A stretch of 64,000 bases of DNA from contig JAABQD010000001.1 in assembly GCA_011391635.1 (NCBI GenBank), positions 124,001-188,000 of the forward strand. The letters are read 5' to 3'. The first letter of the stretch is position 1; every line of letters starts with the position of its first letter. The notes beneath the pieces were generated by a model. The model saw nothing but the letters and a program-made list of their open reading frames with translations. It did not search any database and was not told the DNA's origin. The translations under genes were made by a program, and so were the position numbers. Source of the DNA: Sulfurimonas sp. (GTDB lineage Bacteria > Campylobacterota > Campylobacteria > Campylobacterales > Sulfurimonadaceae). Below are positions 49,080 through 58,518 of this stretch, in pieces.

Positions 49080-49466
49080 ACCTTTTGTTAATGCCTCATT
49101 AATCTCACTTTTATAGTTTGGATTTAATCTTCGTAACTCTTTCTCAAAATTAATAACGATATTTTTATTTGTATTTGGATGTAAGCAGACACTAAACATC
49201 ATCTCCATATAGATATCAAAATGGTTATCAATAACTCCATAGTGATGCAAAACTAAATCTAGAGCCTCTTTCAACTCTTTTGTCGTTGTATTTTTATCTT
49301 CTATAATATGGCTTAAAGTCTCCAAACTCATCACTTGTGTATCAGCTCTCATAGCTTCTTGATGCATTTGTATTCGCTTTTTTTTAGATGAGAGAAGTGC
49401 AAAAATAAGCCCCCATAGTATAATAACTAAAACAAAACCTATTCCAACGAATACTATAATTTCCAT
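49059..49466 (-). CDS. Membrane-anchored protein of unknown function
   Basis: A 135-residue protein with one N-terminal membrane helix (MEIIVFVGIGFVLVIILWGLIF) and a soluble helical cytoplasmic domain. Not a recognised family. Nine bases after the chemoreceptor gene and on the same strand, so probably cotranscribed. Confidence 0.72.
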   Translation of the reverse strand: MEIIVFVGIGFVLVIILWGLIFALLSSKKKRIQMHQEAMRADTQVMSLETLSHIIEDKNTTTKELKEALDLVLHHYGVIDNHFDIYMEMMFSVCLHPNTNKNIVINFEKELRRLNPNYKSEINEALTKGLNSRGA

Positions 49467-49475
49467 GCATTACCC

Positions 49476-51104
49476 TTAAACATTAAATCTTCCTATTTTA
49501 TCACTCAAAATTTGTGCATCACTACTGAGTGCATTTGCTAACTCCATCAGCTCATCTATCGTTTTGGAACTCCCCTCAACCACGCACTGAACATCTGAGG
49601 TTTCATTATTCATCTCTTTAATATCTTGACATATTTTAGAATTTTTTTCCAATAACTCGACTGTGGACTCTTTGGTTGTTTGCAATTTTTGCGCAACCTC
49701 CAAAATAAGTGCTTTGACATCATCACTGTGTCCGTTGAGTTGTGCCAATGAGTTTGATTGTTCTTGAATACTATCAACAGCTTCAACGGCTGTTTGTGAA
49801 AGAACTCTAAAGGTTGCATCGCTCTCTGTGAGCGATTTTTTCGTTCTCTCTGCTAATTTTCTTACCTCATCTGCTACAACTGCAAATCCTCGCCCATGCT
49901 CTCCCGCCCTTGCCGCTTCAATAGCTGCATTGAGAGCAAGTAAATTTGTCTGCTCGGCAATATCTGCAATAATTGTCAAGATATCTTTTACATCCCCTAT
50001 CGTCCCATGGAGATGATTAATTCTCTCAACAGTCTCTCCACCTCGCTCAACATTTTTTTCTATGTCATATATCATTGTTTCTATTTTAGCCTGTGCATCA
50101 TAGAGTGAATTATCTGCTTCATTGATGCGTACGACAGATTCATTATTGATTTTACTCGACTCTTTCATAATTGTCTCGATACGAGCTGAATTTTGCATCA
50201 TTTCACGCAAAAGTTCACACCCTTTGGAAATCTCATGTTTTTGAGAAACTGTCATCTCATTAATACGGTGTGCCACATCCTTATTTGTTGTAACAGCCTG
50301 TTTTGCATCACGAATAAAACTTGCAGAATCTTCTATAAACTCATTCACATATTTTGCAATAGAGCCTATTTCATCATCAAATTTAATCGTAAGCCGTTTT
50401 GAGAAATCTCCTTTCATCGAAGAGAGTTCTCCCACCATATTCTCTACTTGTGAGCCAACAAGAACTCGCATGCCAAAATAGACAGCGAGCTGGATAACAA
50501 GCTGAAGAATCACAACTCCTATCCACAAAAAGAGCGTTTGCTTCTCAATACTCTCAAGCTCTGGCAAAATATCTATGTAAACTGTTGCACCACCCAAAAC
50601 GGTTCCCTCTGGAACATTGTGACATGTGAGACAGTTTGTCCCTTTGTAATTGGAACTTGCAATAAAAGGCATAGTAACGCGTAAAGTTTTATTTTTGTCA
50701 CTATCGATATCTGTAACAAGTGCTTTTGTTGCGATACTCTTTGTATCAAGTGCATCGCGTACCTGCTCAATCTCTAAACCTTCTCCATAATCTTTTTTGA
50801 GTTCATTCGTTCTAAAGGCATAAAAACCTTTTACCTCATCTGTAGAAGCCGTTTTTTCATAAAAAAGTTTTCTATTTTGTGTATCAGACATCGCACCCGT
50901 AAGCATCATCATATTCAATCCATTGATGGTACTTTGAGCAATAGTGACCCCTTTTCCAACAACTATCTGCATCGCATCTTCACGATTTTTATTTTGTAAC
51001 CAAAATATGACACTTCCAAGCATAAGAGAGAGTATGACAAAAATGGCGATTTGCAATTTAGTAGCTATACTAAAATTTTGAAAATAGTTCGGCATCTGTT
51101 CCAT
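49476..51104 (-). CDS. Chemoreceptor with periplasmic CXXCH haem-binding motif
   Basis: About 543 residues. TM1 (about 18-36), a periplasmic domain to about residue 190 holding CLTCH at 158-162 (50619-50633), TM2 (192-212), HAMP and the MCP hairpin ([21 protein letters not shown]). The domain has the DUF3365/Tll0287-like layout, known for covalent haem c in other sensors. A redox or gas-sensing receptor is likely. There is no CZB. The start at 51104 is preferred, with 51095 possible; a longer in-frame ATG at 51167 is poor. Confidence 0.85.
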   Translation of the reverse strand: MEQMPNYFQNFSIATKLQIAIFVILSLMLGSVIFWLQNKNREDAMQIVVGKGVTIAQSTINGLNMMMLTGAMSDTQNRKLFYEKTASTDEVKGFYAFRTNELKKDYGEGLEIEQVRDALDTKSIATKALVTDIDSDKNKTLRVTMPFIASSNYKGTNCLTCHNVPEGTVLGGATVYIDILPELESIEKQTLFLWIGVVILQLVIQLAVYFGMRVLVGSQVENMVGELSSMKGDFSKRLTIKFDDEIGSIAKYVNEFIEDSASFIRDAKQAVTTNKDVAHRINEMTVSQKHEISKGCELLREMMQNSARIETIMKESSKINNESVVRINEADNSLYDAQAKIETMIYDIEKNVERGGETVERINHLHGTIGDVKDILTIIADIAEQTNLLALNAAIEAARAGEHGRGFAVVADEVRKLAERTKKSLTESDATFRVLSQTAVEAVDSIQEQSNSLAQLNGHSDDVKALILEVAQKLQTTKESTVELLEKNSKICQDIKEMNNETSDVQCVVEGSSKTIDELMELANALSSDAQILSDKIGRFNV

Positions 51105-51278
51105 CCAAATGTTAATTTTGATAAATAAGCATCGATTATACACTAAAAGTGAAAACTGTGACATCATCTATTACTATAAATAATAATATTTGTTACAAAA
51201 TAGACACACTAAACAACAAGAAAATCACTTCATAGAGCTATTTTACAGAACTTATATCACAAAGTTGTTACAAAATGA

Positions 51279-51308
51279 AAATAATAAATAACAAAATAAT
51301 AAATAACA
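51279..51308. repeat. Two tandem copies of a 15-base AT unit
   Basis: The unit AAATAATAAATAACA repeats twice exactly. It lies in the 240-base divergent gap 51168-51407, between two chemoreceptor groups, otherwise without a recognised element. Confidence 0.7.
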
Positions 51309-51407
51309 GTCCAACCACTCATAGCTTAATATTAAAATTGCTAAAATATAAAGTTATTTAATACTACAAACTTTCTAATAATTGAAATGTTACACAAAGG
51401 GAAATAA

Positions 51408-51890
51408 ATGGCTGAATTAAAATTTGCTGACAATCAAATAATTGTCTCCAAAACAGATACGAGCGGAAAAATTACTTATGGAAATGAGTTATTTTTAAAA
51501 TTAGCAGGATATAGTGAAAATGATATCTTACATGCACCGCATAACATCGTGCGACATCCAGATATGCCAAAAGTTGTCTTCAAATTACTATGGGACACAA
51601 TCAAACAAGGCAAAGAGATATATGCCTATGTTGTCAATAAAGCAAAAAATGGCGACCACTACTGGGTTTTTGCGAATGTGACACCTTCATACGATAATAG
51701 CGGAAGAGTTGTGGGTTACTACTCCGTGCGAAGACGACCATCCGAAAAAGCACTTAGTGTCATCAAACCACTCTATAGACAGCTTGTAGATGCAGAAAAA
51801 AATGGTGGTATAGTCGCATCAGAAAAAATAGTACATGATTTACTCGCAGCAAATGGAGGTCGTTATGATAAATTCATCTTATCTCTCTAA
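51408..51890 (+). CDS. PAS domain signalling protein, CetB-like (second copy)
   Basis: A 160-residue PAS protein closely similar in layout to the one at 41682: [21 protein letters not shown] and [19 protein letters not shown]. Its end overlaps the following receptor gene by 26 bases. Probably an FAD- or redox-sensing partner. Confidence 0.85.
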   Translation: MAELKFADNQIIVSKTDTSGKITYGNELFLKLAGYSENDILHAPHNIVRHPDMPKVVFKLLWDTIKQGKEIYAYVVNKAKNGDHYWVFANVTPSYDNSGRVVGYYSVRRRPSEKALSVIKPLYRQLVDAEKNGGIVASEKIVHDLLAANGGRYDKFILSL

Positions 51891-53283
51891 ATTACAAACT
51901 ATCGGGTACTCTTTTTTTGTACTTTTTATTGTTGGTTACTTTTTTAAACTTATGTTTGATGGCTTCAGTGCTATAGATACAGCTCTTTTGGTTATCTATT
52001 CAAGTATTGGTGTTTTATTTAACTCCTATATATTAGGACTCAAAAAATGTATGCTCAAATCAATTACTGTTTTAAATGAAGCAGTCAATGGAAATTTAGA
52101 GAGTCGTGCAGTTGAGATATCAGACAATGGACAAGCAGGGCAAATTTGCCATCAAGTCAATAACCTCATCGATCAAATGGAAACATTTATGCGTGAAATG
52201 CGTACTTCTATCAATTACGCAAGTGAAAATGAATTTTTTAGAAAATTCAATACTTTGGGTCTCAATCCAGCTTTTGCTTTTGCGGGAAATACAATCAATG
52301 TCAGTATTGATGCCATGAAAGCAAACTATATGGGACAACTACGAGTAGAACTCAATGCGGATTTAAGTGTTATCAATAAAAATAATGAACAACTCAAATC
52401 ACTTCAAACAAGTTTCAGTGCAAATACAGATAAGCTAGAGACAATCTCTCATAATATTCAAAAAGCAACCCACATGAGCATCGAAAGAGCCGATGAAGCA
52501 AGAGAAGTAGGAGAAAAACTCCATGGACTCAATGAACTCCTAGATGCAAATGCTCATACAACGCGTTCTCTTGAAGAGAGAGCAAAAGAGATTACAGCAG
52601 TTATCAATCTCATTAGTGACATATCTGACCAAACAAATTTACTTGCTCTTAATGCAGCAATCGAAGCAGCAAGAGCGGGAGAGCATGGACGCGGTTTTGC
52701 GGTTGTAGCAGATGAAGTGCGTAAACTTGCAGAGCGAACACAAAAAGCGACAGGCGAAATCAAAGCAACAGTTCAAGTGCTCCAACAAGAGAGTACAGAG
52801 ATGTCAGGTAGTTCAGAGTCTATGCGAGATGTGGTGCAAGAGTTTAGTAATCTAATGGCAACATTTGGCGATAGCATGAGCGAACTCGAAAAAACAAACG
52901 AAAATATTGAGCATGAAATCAAACAGATTCAAAATCGTATCTTTGTGAATCTCATCATGATTGACCATATTCTCTTCAAAACCAATGCTTACTCCTCCAT
53001 CAACCTTGGAAGGAAAGTTGGCAATTTTGGTACGCACCATGATTGTCGTCTTGGTAAATGGTATGCAACTGAAGGCAAGACAAGATTTGGGCACTCTAGC
53101 AGTTATAAAAAAATGGATGCTCCACATGCCGTAGTCCACCATAATGTCATAGAAGCAGTGAAATGTGTAGAAGGTGAAGATACTTGTCTTGCAAATAGAG
53201 ATATGATTCTTGCAGACTTTAAAGCAATGGAAGTAGCAAGTGGTGAATTATTTACTCTTGCAGAAGCGATGATAGACGAATAA
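51865..53283 (+). CDS. Chemoreceptor with CZB domain, CetA-like (second copy)
   Basis: A 472-residue protein with two N-terminal membrane helices (about residues 10-55), HAMP-like region, MCP hairpin ([21 protein letters not shown]) and CZB domain ([22 protein letters not shown]). The start at 51865 has GGAGGT 8-10 bases upstream; an in-frame ATG at 51835 lies deeper in the PAS gene. Pairs with the overlapping PAS gene. Confidence 0.87.
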   Translation: MINSSYLSKLQTIGYSFFVLFIVGYFFKLMFDGFSAIDTALLVIYSSIGVLFNSYILGLKKCMLKSITVLNEAVNGNLESRAVEISDNGQAGQICHQVNNLIDQMETFMREMRTSINYASENEFFRKFNTLGLNPAFAFAGNTINVSIDAMKANYMGQLRVELNADLSVINKNNEQLKSLQTSFSANTDKLETISHNIQKATHMSIERADEAREVGEKLHGLNELLDANAHTTRSLEERAKEITAVINLISDISDQTNLLALNAAIEAARAGEHGRGFAVVADEVRKLAERTQKATGEIKATVQVLQQESTEMSGSSESMRDVVQEFSNLMATFGDSMSELEKTNENIEHEIKQIQNRIFVNLIMIDHILFKTNAYSSINLGRKVGNFGTHHDCRLGKWYATEGKTRFGHSSSYKKMDAPHAVVHHNVIEAVKCVEGEDTCLANRDMILADFKAMEVASGELFTLAEAMIDE

Positions 53284-53290
53284 CAATATG

Positions 53291-53309
53291 AGAGATTTCT
53301 AGAATCTCT
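53291..53309 (+). terminator. Small hairpin after the second CetA-like gene
   Basis: AGAGATT-TCTAG-AATCTCT, 7 pairs, 8 bases after the stop; no U-run. A TATAAT at 53312-53317 follows and may be the -10 box of the next gene. Confidence 0.4.
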
Positions 53310-53347
53310 TGTATAATGCAATAAAATTTCCTTACTCAAGTGCAACT

Positions 53348-54310
53348 ATGGTCTATCTTTTTCTCTTTCTTTTCTCTTTGACTCTCACTTGGATTATCAA
53401 AAAAATATTTGTCAAAAAACAACTTCTCGCTCCAATCAGTGAGAGAAGCTCTCATACGACTCCTATTCCTCATGGCGGGGGCATTGCCATTGCTCTTACT
53501 TGGTTCATTGGACTTATCTATCTCTTTTGGACAAATCAGATTGAAACCTCTCTTTTTTATGCCCTTATAATAGGATTTGTCATCTCAATAGTGAGCTATG
53601 CAGATGATCTGTTTGAACTCAGTGCCAAACTAAGACTCTTGGTGCAAAGTGGTGTTGCAATTGGCGGAATTATCGCTCTTGGAGGGCTACATTCACTTGA
53701 TCTTGGCATGTGGAGTATAGAAAACCCCATTATCACTAATCTTTTCGCTTTTTTGCTCATTGTCTGGTATATCAATCTCTATAATTTTCTCGATGGTATT
53801 GATGGCTATGCGGGAAGTGAAGCTCTTTTTTTAGCACTTAGTGGCTTTTTACTCTTTGGCGGAGAGCATTTTTTACTCCTTTTTGTCGCAGTTTTAGGAT
53901 TTTTATTTTGGAATTGGCACAAGGCTAAAATTTTTATGGGCGATGTTGGAAGCACACTTTTAGGCTATAGTGTTGCGATTTTTACGCTCCACTATGCGAA
54001 CACAGAGGCAACCAATTTATGGGTGTGGATTATCCTTTTTGCTCTTTTTTGGTTTGATGCCACACTCACACTCTATCGACGCTATAAAAATAGAGAAAAT
54101 CTAAGCCTTGCACACAAAAAACATGCCTATCAAAGAATCACACAAAGTGGCTGGAGTCATAGCAAAGTCGTCCTTTTTTCACTCCTTATCAACGCACTCA
54201 TTTTTGCTTTTATCTTTTTTATACCCAATATTTTTGTAGCTTTACTTCTAACTCTCTTACTTTTATTGGCATGTGGAAAGTTTATAGATTCTAAAAAACC
54301 ATTTTTGTAA
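53348..54310 (+). CDS. WecA-like glycosyltransferase family 4 (polyprenyl-phosphate sugar-1-P transferase)
   Basis: A 320-residue membrane protein with about nine helices. The motifs SHTTPIPHGGG, YADDLFELSAKLR (DDxxE/D), NLYNFLDGIDGYAG and FMGDVGST are those of the MraY/WecA family that transfers a sugar-1-phosphate to undecaprenyl phosphate for O-antigen or similar polymers. The start at 53348 is preferred to 53309. Word copies lie at 53704 and 54267. Confidence 0.9.
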   Translation: MVYLFLFLFSLTLTWIIKKIFVKKQLLAPISERSSHTTPIPHGGGIAIALTWFIGLIYLFWTNQIETSLFYALIIGFVISIVSYADDLFELSAKLRLLVQSGVAIGGIIALGGLHSLDLGMWSIENPIITNLFAFLLIVWYINLYNFLDGIDGYAGSEALFLALSGFLLFGGEHFLLLFVAVLGFLFWNWHKAKIFMGDVGSTLLGYSVAIFTLHYANTEATNLWVWIILFALFWFDATLTLYRRYKNRENLSLAHKKHAYQRITQSGWSHSKVVLFSLLINALIFAFIFFIPNIFVALLLTLLLLLACGKFIDSKKPFL

Positions 54311-54322
54311 TTCCACATGCCA
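54267..54322. terminator. Inverted pair of the dispersed word across the end of the WecA-like gene
   Basis: TGGCATGTGGAA at 54267-54278 and TTCCACATGCCA at 54311-54322 flank the last codons and stop, with a 32-base loop. The second copy is followed by GTTTTTC, so it may end transcription before trkH. Confidence 0.55.
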
Positions 54323-54386
54323 GTTTTTCTCCTTTAAGTTGGATAGGAGTACAATTTCACTTTTAAAAAATAAAGGAACTCTATTC

Positions 54387-55715
54387 GTGCAAACAGAAGA
54401 TGTAAAAGTTATTTTTGGAAGCTTTGTAATACTCGTTTTAGTCGGTGCGGCACTACTTATGCTCCCCTTTGCTCACAATGGTAGTTTACGCTTTATCGAC
54501 GCTATCTTTACAGCGACCTCCGCTGTTTGTGTTACAGGTCTTATCGTCAAGGACACTCCAGTTGATTTTACCACTTTTGGACACAGTGTTATCCTCATGC
54601 TTATCCAAATTGGTGGTCTTGGGTATATGACTGCGGTTACCTTTATGGCGGTCATGCGAGGCAAAAAACTCAACTATCGTGACCGTTTAATTCTCAAAGA
54701 ATCACTCAACTACCCTGGTATGAGTGGAATTTTTCGTTTTTTGAAAATTGTATTTGCGAGTATAATCATCATTGAACTTGTAGGAACGCTCATTCTATTT
54801 TTACGATTTTGGGCAGACATGCCAATAGACAAGGCATTATGGTATGGACTTTTTCACTCTATTTCCGCCTTTAATAATGCTGGATTTTCTCTCTTTAGTA
54901 CCAATTTGATGGAGTATCGAGGAGATGCAGTTATCAACTTCACCATTCCTCTACTGGTCATCATCGGTGGACTTGGATATTTAGTTGTGTTAGAGCTTTA
55001 TAATTACCGTCGCAAATCACTCACACGCCTCTCGACACACACCAAAATCGTCCTATGGACATCAGGTATTATGATACTCGCTGGGATGGCAATTATTCTC
55101 TCTTTAGAGTGGAATAATCCAAAATCACTTGGTAATATGAGTACCTACGAAAAAATTCTCTCAGCTTGGTTTGCTTCAGTCAATTACCGTACAGCGGGAT
55201 TTAACACTATAGATTTTTCCACATTTAATGACTCTGACCTCTTTTTTGGCACTGTTTTTATGATGACGGGAGGAAGCCCTGGAGGAACAGCTGGAGGGAT
55301 TAAAACAACAGTTATCGCACTTGCAATTATTGGCGTTTGGTTCACACTTCGCGGTCAAAACAATCCACATATTTTTCGCCGTAGTTTAATGCCCTATCAA
55401 ATCAATAAAGCGTATGCGATTATCTTTATTGCATCTTTTTATGTACTTATCTCAACTGTTATCCTCAATGAGAGTGAAAAACTCCACTTTGTCCGTACAC
55501 TTTTTGAAACATGTTCAGCATTTGCCACGGTTGGTATCTCTACTGGAGATGGCGGGGTGCTGAGTTATAGTGCTTTATTTAGCGATGTGGGCAAATTCAA
55601 TATTATTTTATTGATGCTCATGGGACGGATTGGTGTTTTTGCCTTTACGGTAATTATTGTTGGAAAAGCGGTGCAAACCCGCATTAAATATGCTCAAGGA
55701 AGGGTTATAATATGA
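54387..55715 (+). CDS. trkH: Potassium uptake protein TrkH
   Basis: A 442-residue K+ channel-like subunit with four pore loops: AVCVTGLIV, AFNNAGFSL, NYRTAGFNT and FATVGISTG. A GTG start at 54387 with AAGGAA upstream is preferred to a TTG at 54339. Its stop overlaps trkA. Confidence 0.93.
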   Translation: MQTEDVKVIFGSFVILVLVGAALLMLPFAHNGSLRFIDAIFTATSAVCVTGLIVKDTPVDFTTFGHSVILMLIQIGGLGYMTAVTFMAVMRGKKLNYRDRLILKESLNYPGMSGIFRFLKIVFASIIIIELVGTLILFLRFWADMPIDKALWYGLFHSISAFNNAGFSLFSTNLMEYRGDAVINFTIPLLVIIGGLGYLVVLELYNYRRKSLTRLSTHTKIVLWTSGIMILAGMAIILSLEWNNPKSLGNMSTYEKILSAWFASVNYRTAGFNTIDFSTFNDSDLFFGTVFMMTGGSPGGTAGGIKTTVIALAIIGVWFTLRGQNNPHIFRRSLMPYQINKAYAIIFIASFYVLISTVILNESEKLHFVRTLFETCSAFATVGISTGDGGVLSYSALFSDVGKFNIILLMLMGRIGVFAFTVIIVGKAVQTRIKYAQGRVII

Positions 55716-56359
55716 CTTATGTAGTAATAGGATTAGGAAAATTTGGATTTCATGTGGCTCAAGGTCTTGCACAACAAGGTGAAAGTGTCATTGCGATAGA
55801 TAATGATGAAGAAAAAATTCGTGATGTAAGCGAATTTGTTCAAGATGCAATTATGCTCGATTCAACAGATGCTAGAGCCTTGCGTGAAGCTGGAATTGCA
55901 GATGCTGAAGTGGCTATTGTAAGTATTGGAGAGCATTTGGAGTCAAGTATTTTGACTATTATGGCTCTAAGAGAAATAGGGATAGAGACAATCATTGCAA
56001 AAGCTATCACGCAGGTGCATGGTCAAATTCTCTCCAAGCTTGGAGCTGCAAAAGTCATCTATCCAGAGATGGAATCTGCAAAAAAACTTGTCAAAAAAAT
56101 TGTGACAAACATGAACTATGAAACTATTGACCTCTCTATCACAATGAAACTAGCAAAGATGACTGTTCCTGATTTTTGGATTGGAACTTCCATCTTGTCC
56201 CCTACTTTTGAGAGAGATTATGAGGTCAAACCTATCGCCTATAAACATCAAGATGCGTGGCATACATCGTTTGAAAAAGATGACATTTTAGAAAAGGGTG
56301 ATTTGCTTGTTGTGCTTGGAAATAGTAATCATGTAGCAGCTTTGAGTAGAAAAGTCTAA
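55712..56359 (+). CDS. trkA: Potassium uptake regulatory protein TrkA/KtrA
   Basis: A 215-residue cytoplasmic RCK protein: nucleotide-binding motif VIGLGKFGFHVAQGLAQQG at the N-terminus and a TrkA-C domain at the end. It gates TrkH. ATGA overlap with trkH implies coupled translation. Confidence 0.92.
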   Translation: MTYVVIGLGKFGFHVAQGLAQQGESVIAIDNDEEKIRDVSEFVQDAIMLDSTDARALREAGIADAEVAIVSIGEHLESSILTIMALREIGIETIIAKAITQVHGQILSKLGAAKVIYPEMESAKKLVKKIVTNMNYETIDLSITMKLAKMTVPDFWIGTSILSPTFERDYEVKPIAYKHQDAWHTSFEKDDILEKGDLLVVLGNSNHVAALSRKV

Positions 56360-56374
56360 TCTTCGTTTGTAATC

Positions 56375-56404
56375 TGGCATGTGGAATTCTATTTCCACAT
56401 GCCA
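56375..56404. terminator. Inverted pair of the dispersed word between trkA and the potassium channel gene
   Basis: TGGCATGTGGAA and TTCCACATGCCA (12-base perfect arms, 6-base loop) at a convergent junction. The right arm is also the last codons of the minus-strand channel gene (GMWK and stop). Confidence 0.75.
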
Positions 56405-58056
56405 TCATTTGTAAAATTATCCGTAACATATTTGAGTTCATACATATTTTGTGCAATATACTCAATATCCTCGATTGCATCACGCGTTGTAGCAAACAAG
56501 ATTTTGTCGCCCATTTTGAGAGGCATAACTTCATCGGGAAGAAGATAAAATTTATTGCCTCTTTGTAAAAGAAGTGGCTTAACGCTATTTTTTATCGTTC
56601 TATCTTCTCGTCTTCGTGAGAAAGCACCCAAATAAATAGTCTCATTCTCCAAAATCGCATCTTTGATTGCATTGGCTTGTTCTGCGTCAATAAATAGCTC
56701 ATACACTTCAGGACTCTCTCCAATTTTCTCTAAAAGTTCATTGACTAATTTTGCTCCAAACTCTTCACTTTGAGATTTCATAAGATAAAAAAACTTATCT
56801 GACATAGGATTGACAATAGCATTGATGGTTTTGTGAATCAAAATTCTCGATGGCATAAAGATAAAATCAATGTGAGAGTATTTAAAAATAGAGTAGTTTT
56901 CCAACTCATTCTCTCTTGCGACTGTAATAATATTTTTGTTAATTTTTCTTGCTGTCGAGAGAAGAGAGAGATTGAGCGTATCATCTTTTGTCCCAGCGAT
57001 AATCACAGCTGCTTTTTCTATATCCAAGCTTTTGAGTAAATCCATATCATAAGAACTCGCTATCGTCACATCCTTGTGATTTGAATCCACTTTTTCTTTA
57101 TTGATTTCAACAAATTTTGCTTCGATATCGTTCTCTTTTAAAACTTTATATATCTCTCGCCCCATTCTCCCATAGCCACATACGATGTACAATCCTCTTG
57201 GAAGCTTGAACTGCTCTTTTCGTAAGATATCAAGATTATAAATCCATTTTCCAATTTGATAAATGGAGGGAGAGTTCAGACTCAAATGTATCTGGCTTGA
57301 AATAATCTCAAAAGGATTTTCAATAATTTCAACACCCAAATCTGTTAAATTTTCTGTTAAAGTTTCTGTTGTAGATTTTATGGCAAGGGGAACTTTTGGA
57401 TTGATAATCTTGCTTGTCACGGCAATCCTAAAATTGAGACTGTCATCCTCAAATAAAGAGACTAGACCCTTACAGTATTTCGATTTGATACCTGAAATCT
57501 CTAAGGCTATAGGGTCATGAATATCTGCTTGGAGTATCGGCACGATTGGCGTATAACTCTCCATCATAAGCTCATTGACTCTATCTTCATTTCTCTCTAT
57601 AACAACAACGCGAAACCCTTTATGGAGTGATTTTTCTATAATTCTTTTTGTTGTCGCGTTGTACCCCAAAATAATCAAAAAATTTTCTTGTAAATTTTTT
57701 ACCTGTTTTTTAAATTTTGCTTTTGCTATCTCTCGGATGAGAACCTTATCTTGCAAAAGTGATATGATAGAACCAACACTATAAAACCACCCTATAACCG
57801 TAAGATAGATTATCATAGAGACCCAAATTCGTTGCGAATAGGTAAACGCAAAAGGTGTTTCTCCAAAACCTATCGTGGTGGCTGTATATGTAATAAAATA
57901 GAATGCATCAAAGATGGTCATCGTATAAGGTTTGCCATCACTTGTAACACCATCGAGCATCACAAGCCCAATAATGGCGATAGTGTATGCAATAATAAGC
58001 ACAAGAAAAGGGACTCTCAGCTTTTGTAAAATAAGCCACAAAGAGTTATTGCTCAT
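56389..58056 (-). CDS. Potassium channel with two RCK (TrkA) domains
   Basis: A 555-residue protein with two transmembrane helices and the selectivity filter TIGFGE (residues 61-66), followed by two TrkA-N-like domains (LIILGYNATTKRIIEKSL, YIVCGYGRMGREIYKVLKEN) and TrkA-C segments. Likely a ligand-gated K+ channel. The C-terminus is written by the inverted word pair. Confidence 0.88.
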   Translation of the reverse strand: MSNNSLWLILQKLRVPFLVLIIAYTIAIIGLVMLDGVTSDGKPYTMTIFDAFYFITYTATTIGFGETPFAFTYSQRIWVSMIIYLTVIGWFYSVGSIISLLQDKVLIREIAKAKFKKQVKNLQENFLIILGYNATTKRIIEKSLHKGFRVVVIERNEDRVNELMMESYTPIVPILQADIHDPIALEISGIKSKYCKGLVSLFEDDSLNFRIAVTSKIINPKVPLAIKSTTETLTENLTDLGVEIIENPFEIISSQIHLSLNSPSIYQIGKWIYNLDILRKEQFKLPRGLYIVCGYGRMGREIYKVLKENDIEAKFVEINKEKVDSNHKDVTIASSYDMDLLKSLDIEKAAVIIAGTKDDTLNLSLLSTARKINKNIITVARENELENYSIFKYSHIDFIFMPSRILIHKTINAIVNPMSDKFFYLMKSQSEEFGAKLVNELLEKIGESPEVYELFIDAEQANAIKDAILENETIYLGAFSRRREDRTIKNSVKPLLLQRGNKFYLLPDEVMPLKMGDKILFATTRDAIEDIEYIAQNMYELKYVTDNFTNDGMWK

Positions 58057-58062
58057 GCATTG

Positions 58063-58434
58063 TTACCTTTTTGATTTGAGAGTATCGCCGACATAGAGTA
58101 TAACGGAAACAATATTTGCTAACAATGCTCCACCAGAGAGAGAAACGATAATCACTGTAGTCGCTGGAGTAATTTCACTCGTATAAGCTACAATCGTCCA
58201 AACTGTTGCAGCTGCAATGAGCTGAATATCTGCTACGAGCGAAGTCGCTAACAAAACCGAACCAATCTGTGTTCTATCGCCAAGTTTGAGTGTTGTTGCG
58301 ATGAGATTGACTACAATTGCCGCGAGGAGTTCGTATTTGTCATGATACGCCATTGAATCCATATCACCATAAAAAAACCCAAAATTGAGTGTCATAGCAA
58401 GTATAATAAAAAAACCTGCCCGTACCTTTTCCAT
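58063..58434 (-). CDS. Small membrane protein, DUF6394-like
   Basis: About 123 residues with four membrane helices (GFFIILAMTLNFGFFYGDMDS...). It sits just upstream of the K+ channel gene, 6 bases apart, an arrangement known for this family. Function unknown. An alternative start is 58440. Confidence 0.72.
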   Translation of the reverse strand: MEKVRAGFFIILAMTLNFGFFYGDMDSMAYHDKYELLAAIVVNLIATTLKLGDRTQIGSVLLATSLVADIQLIAAATVWTIVAYTSEITPATTVIIVSLSGGALLANIVSVILYVGDTLKSKR

Positions 58435-58518
58435 ATTCATCTATTTATCCTTTAAACTTTTGTGTAATGAGATTATTGTATCATAAACGAAATTATTATT
58501 TGAATACCAAGGAAAACA

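Noticed and set aside
51168-51407. Replication origin or iteron array, because of the AT-rich tandem repeat
   Set aside because: Only two repeat units, no DnaA-box cluster was seen, and no dnaA or dnaN is near.
11588-56404. The inverted word pairs as an insertion sequence or REP-type mobile element
   Set aside because: Apart from a few bases of matching flank, nothing is shared between the pairs, loops differ in length from 0 to 32 bases, and most copies are single.
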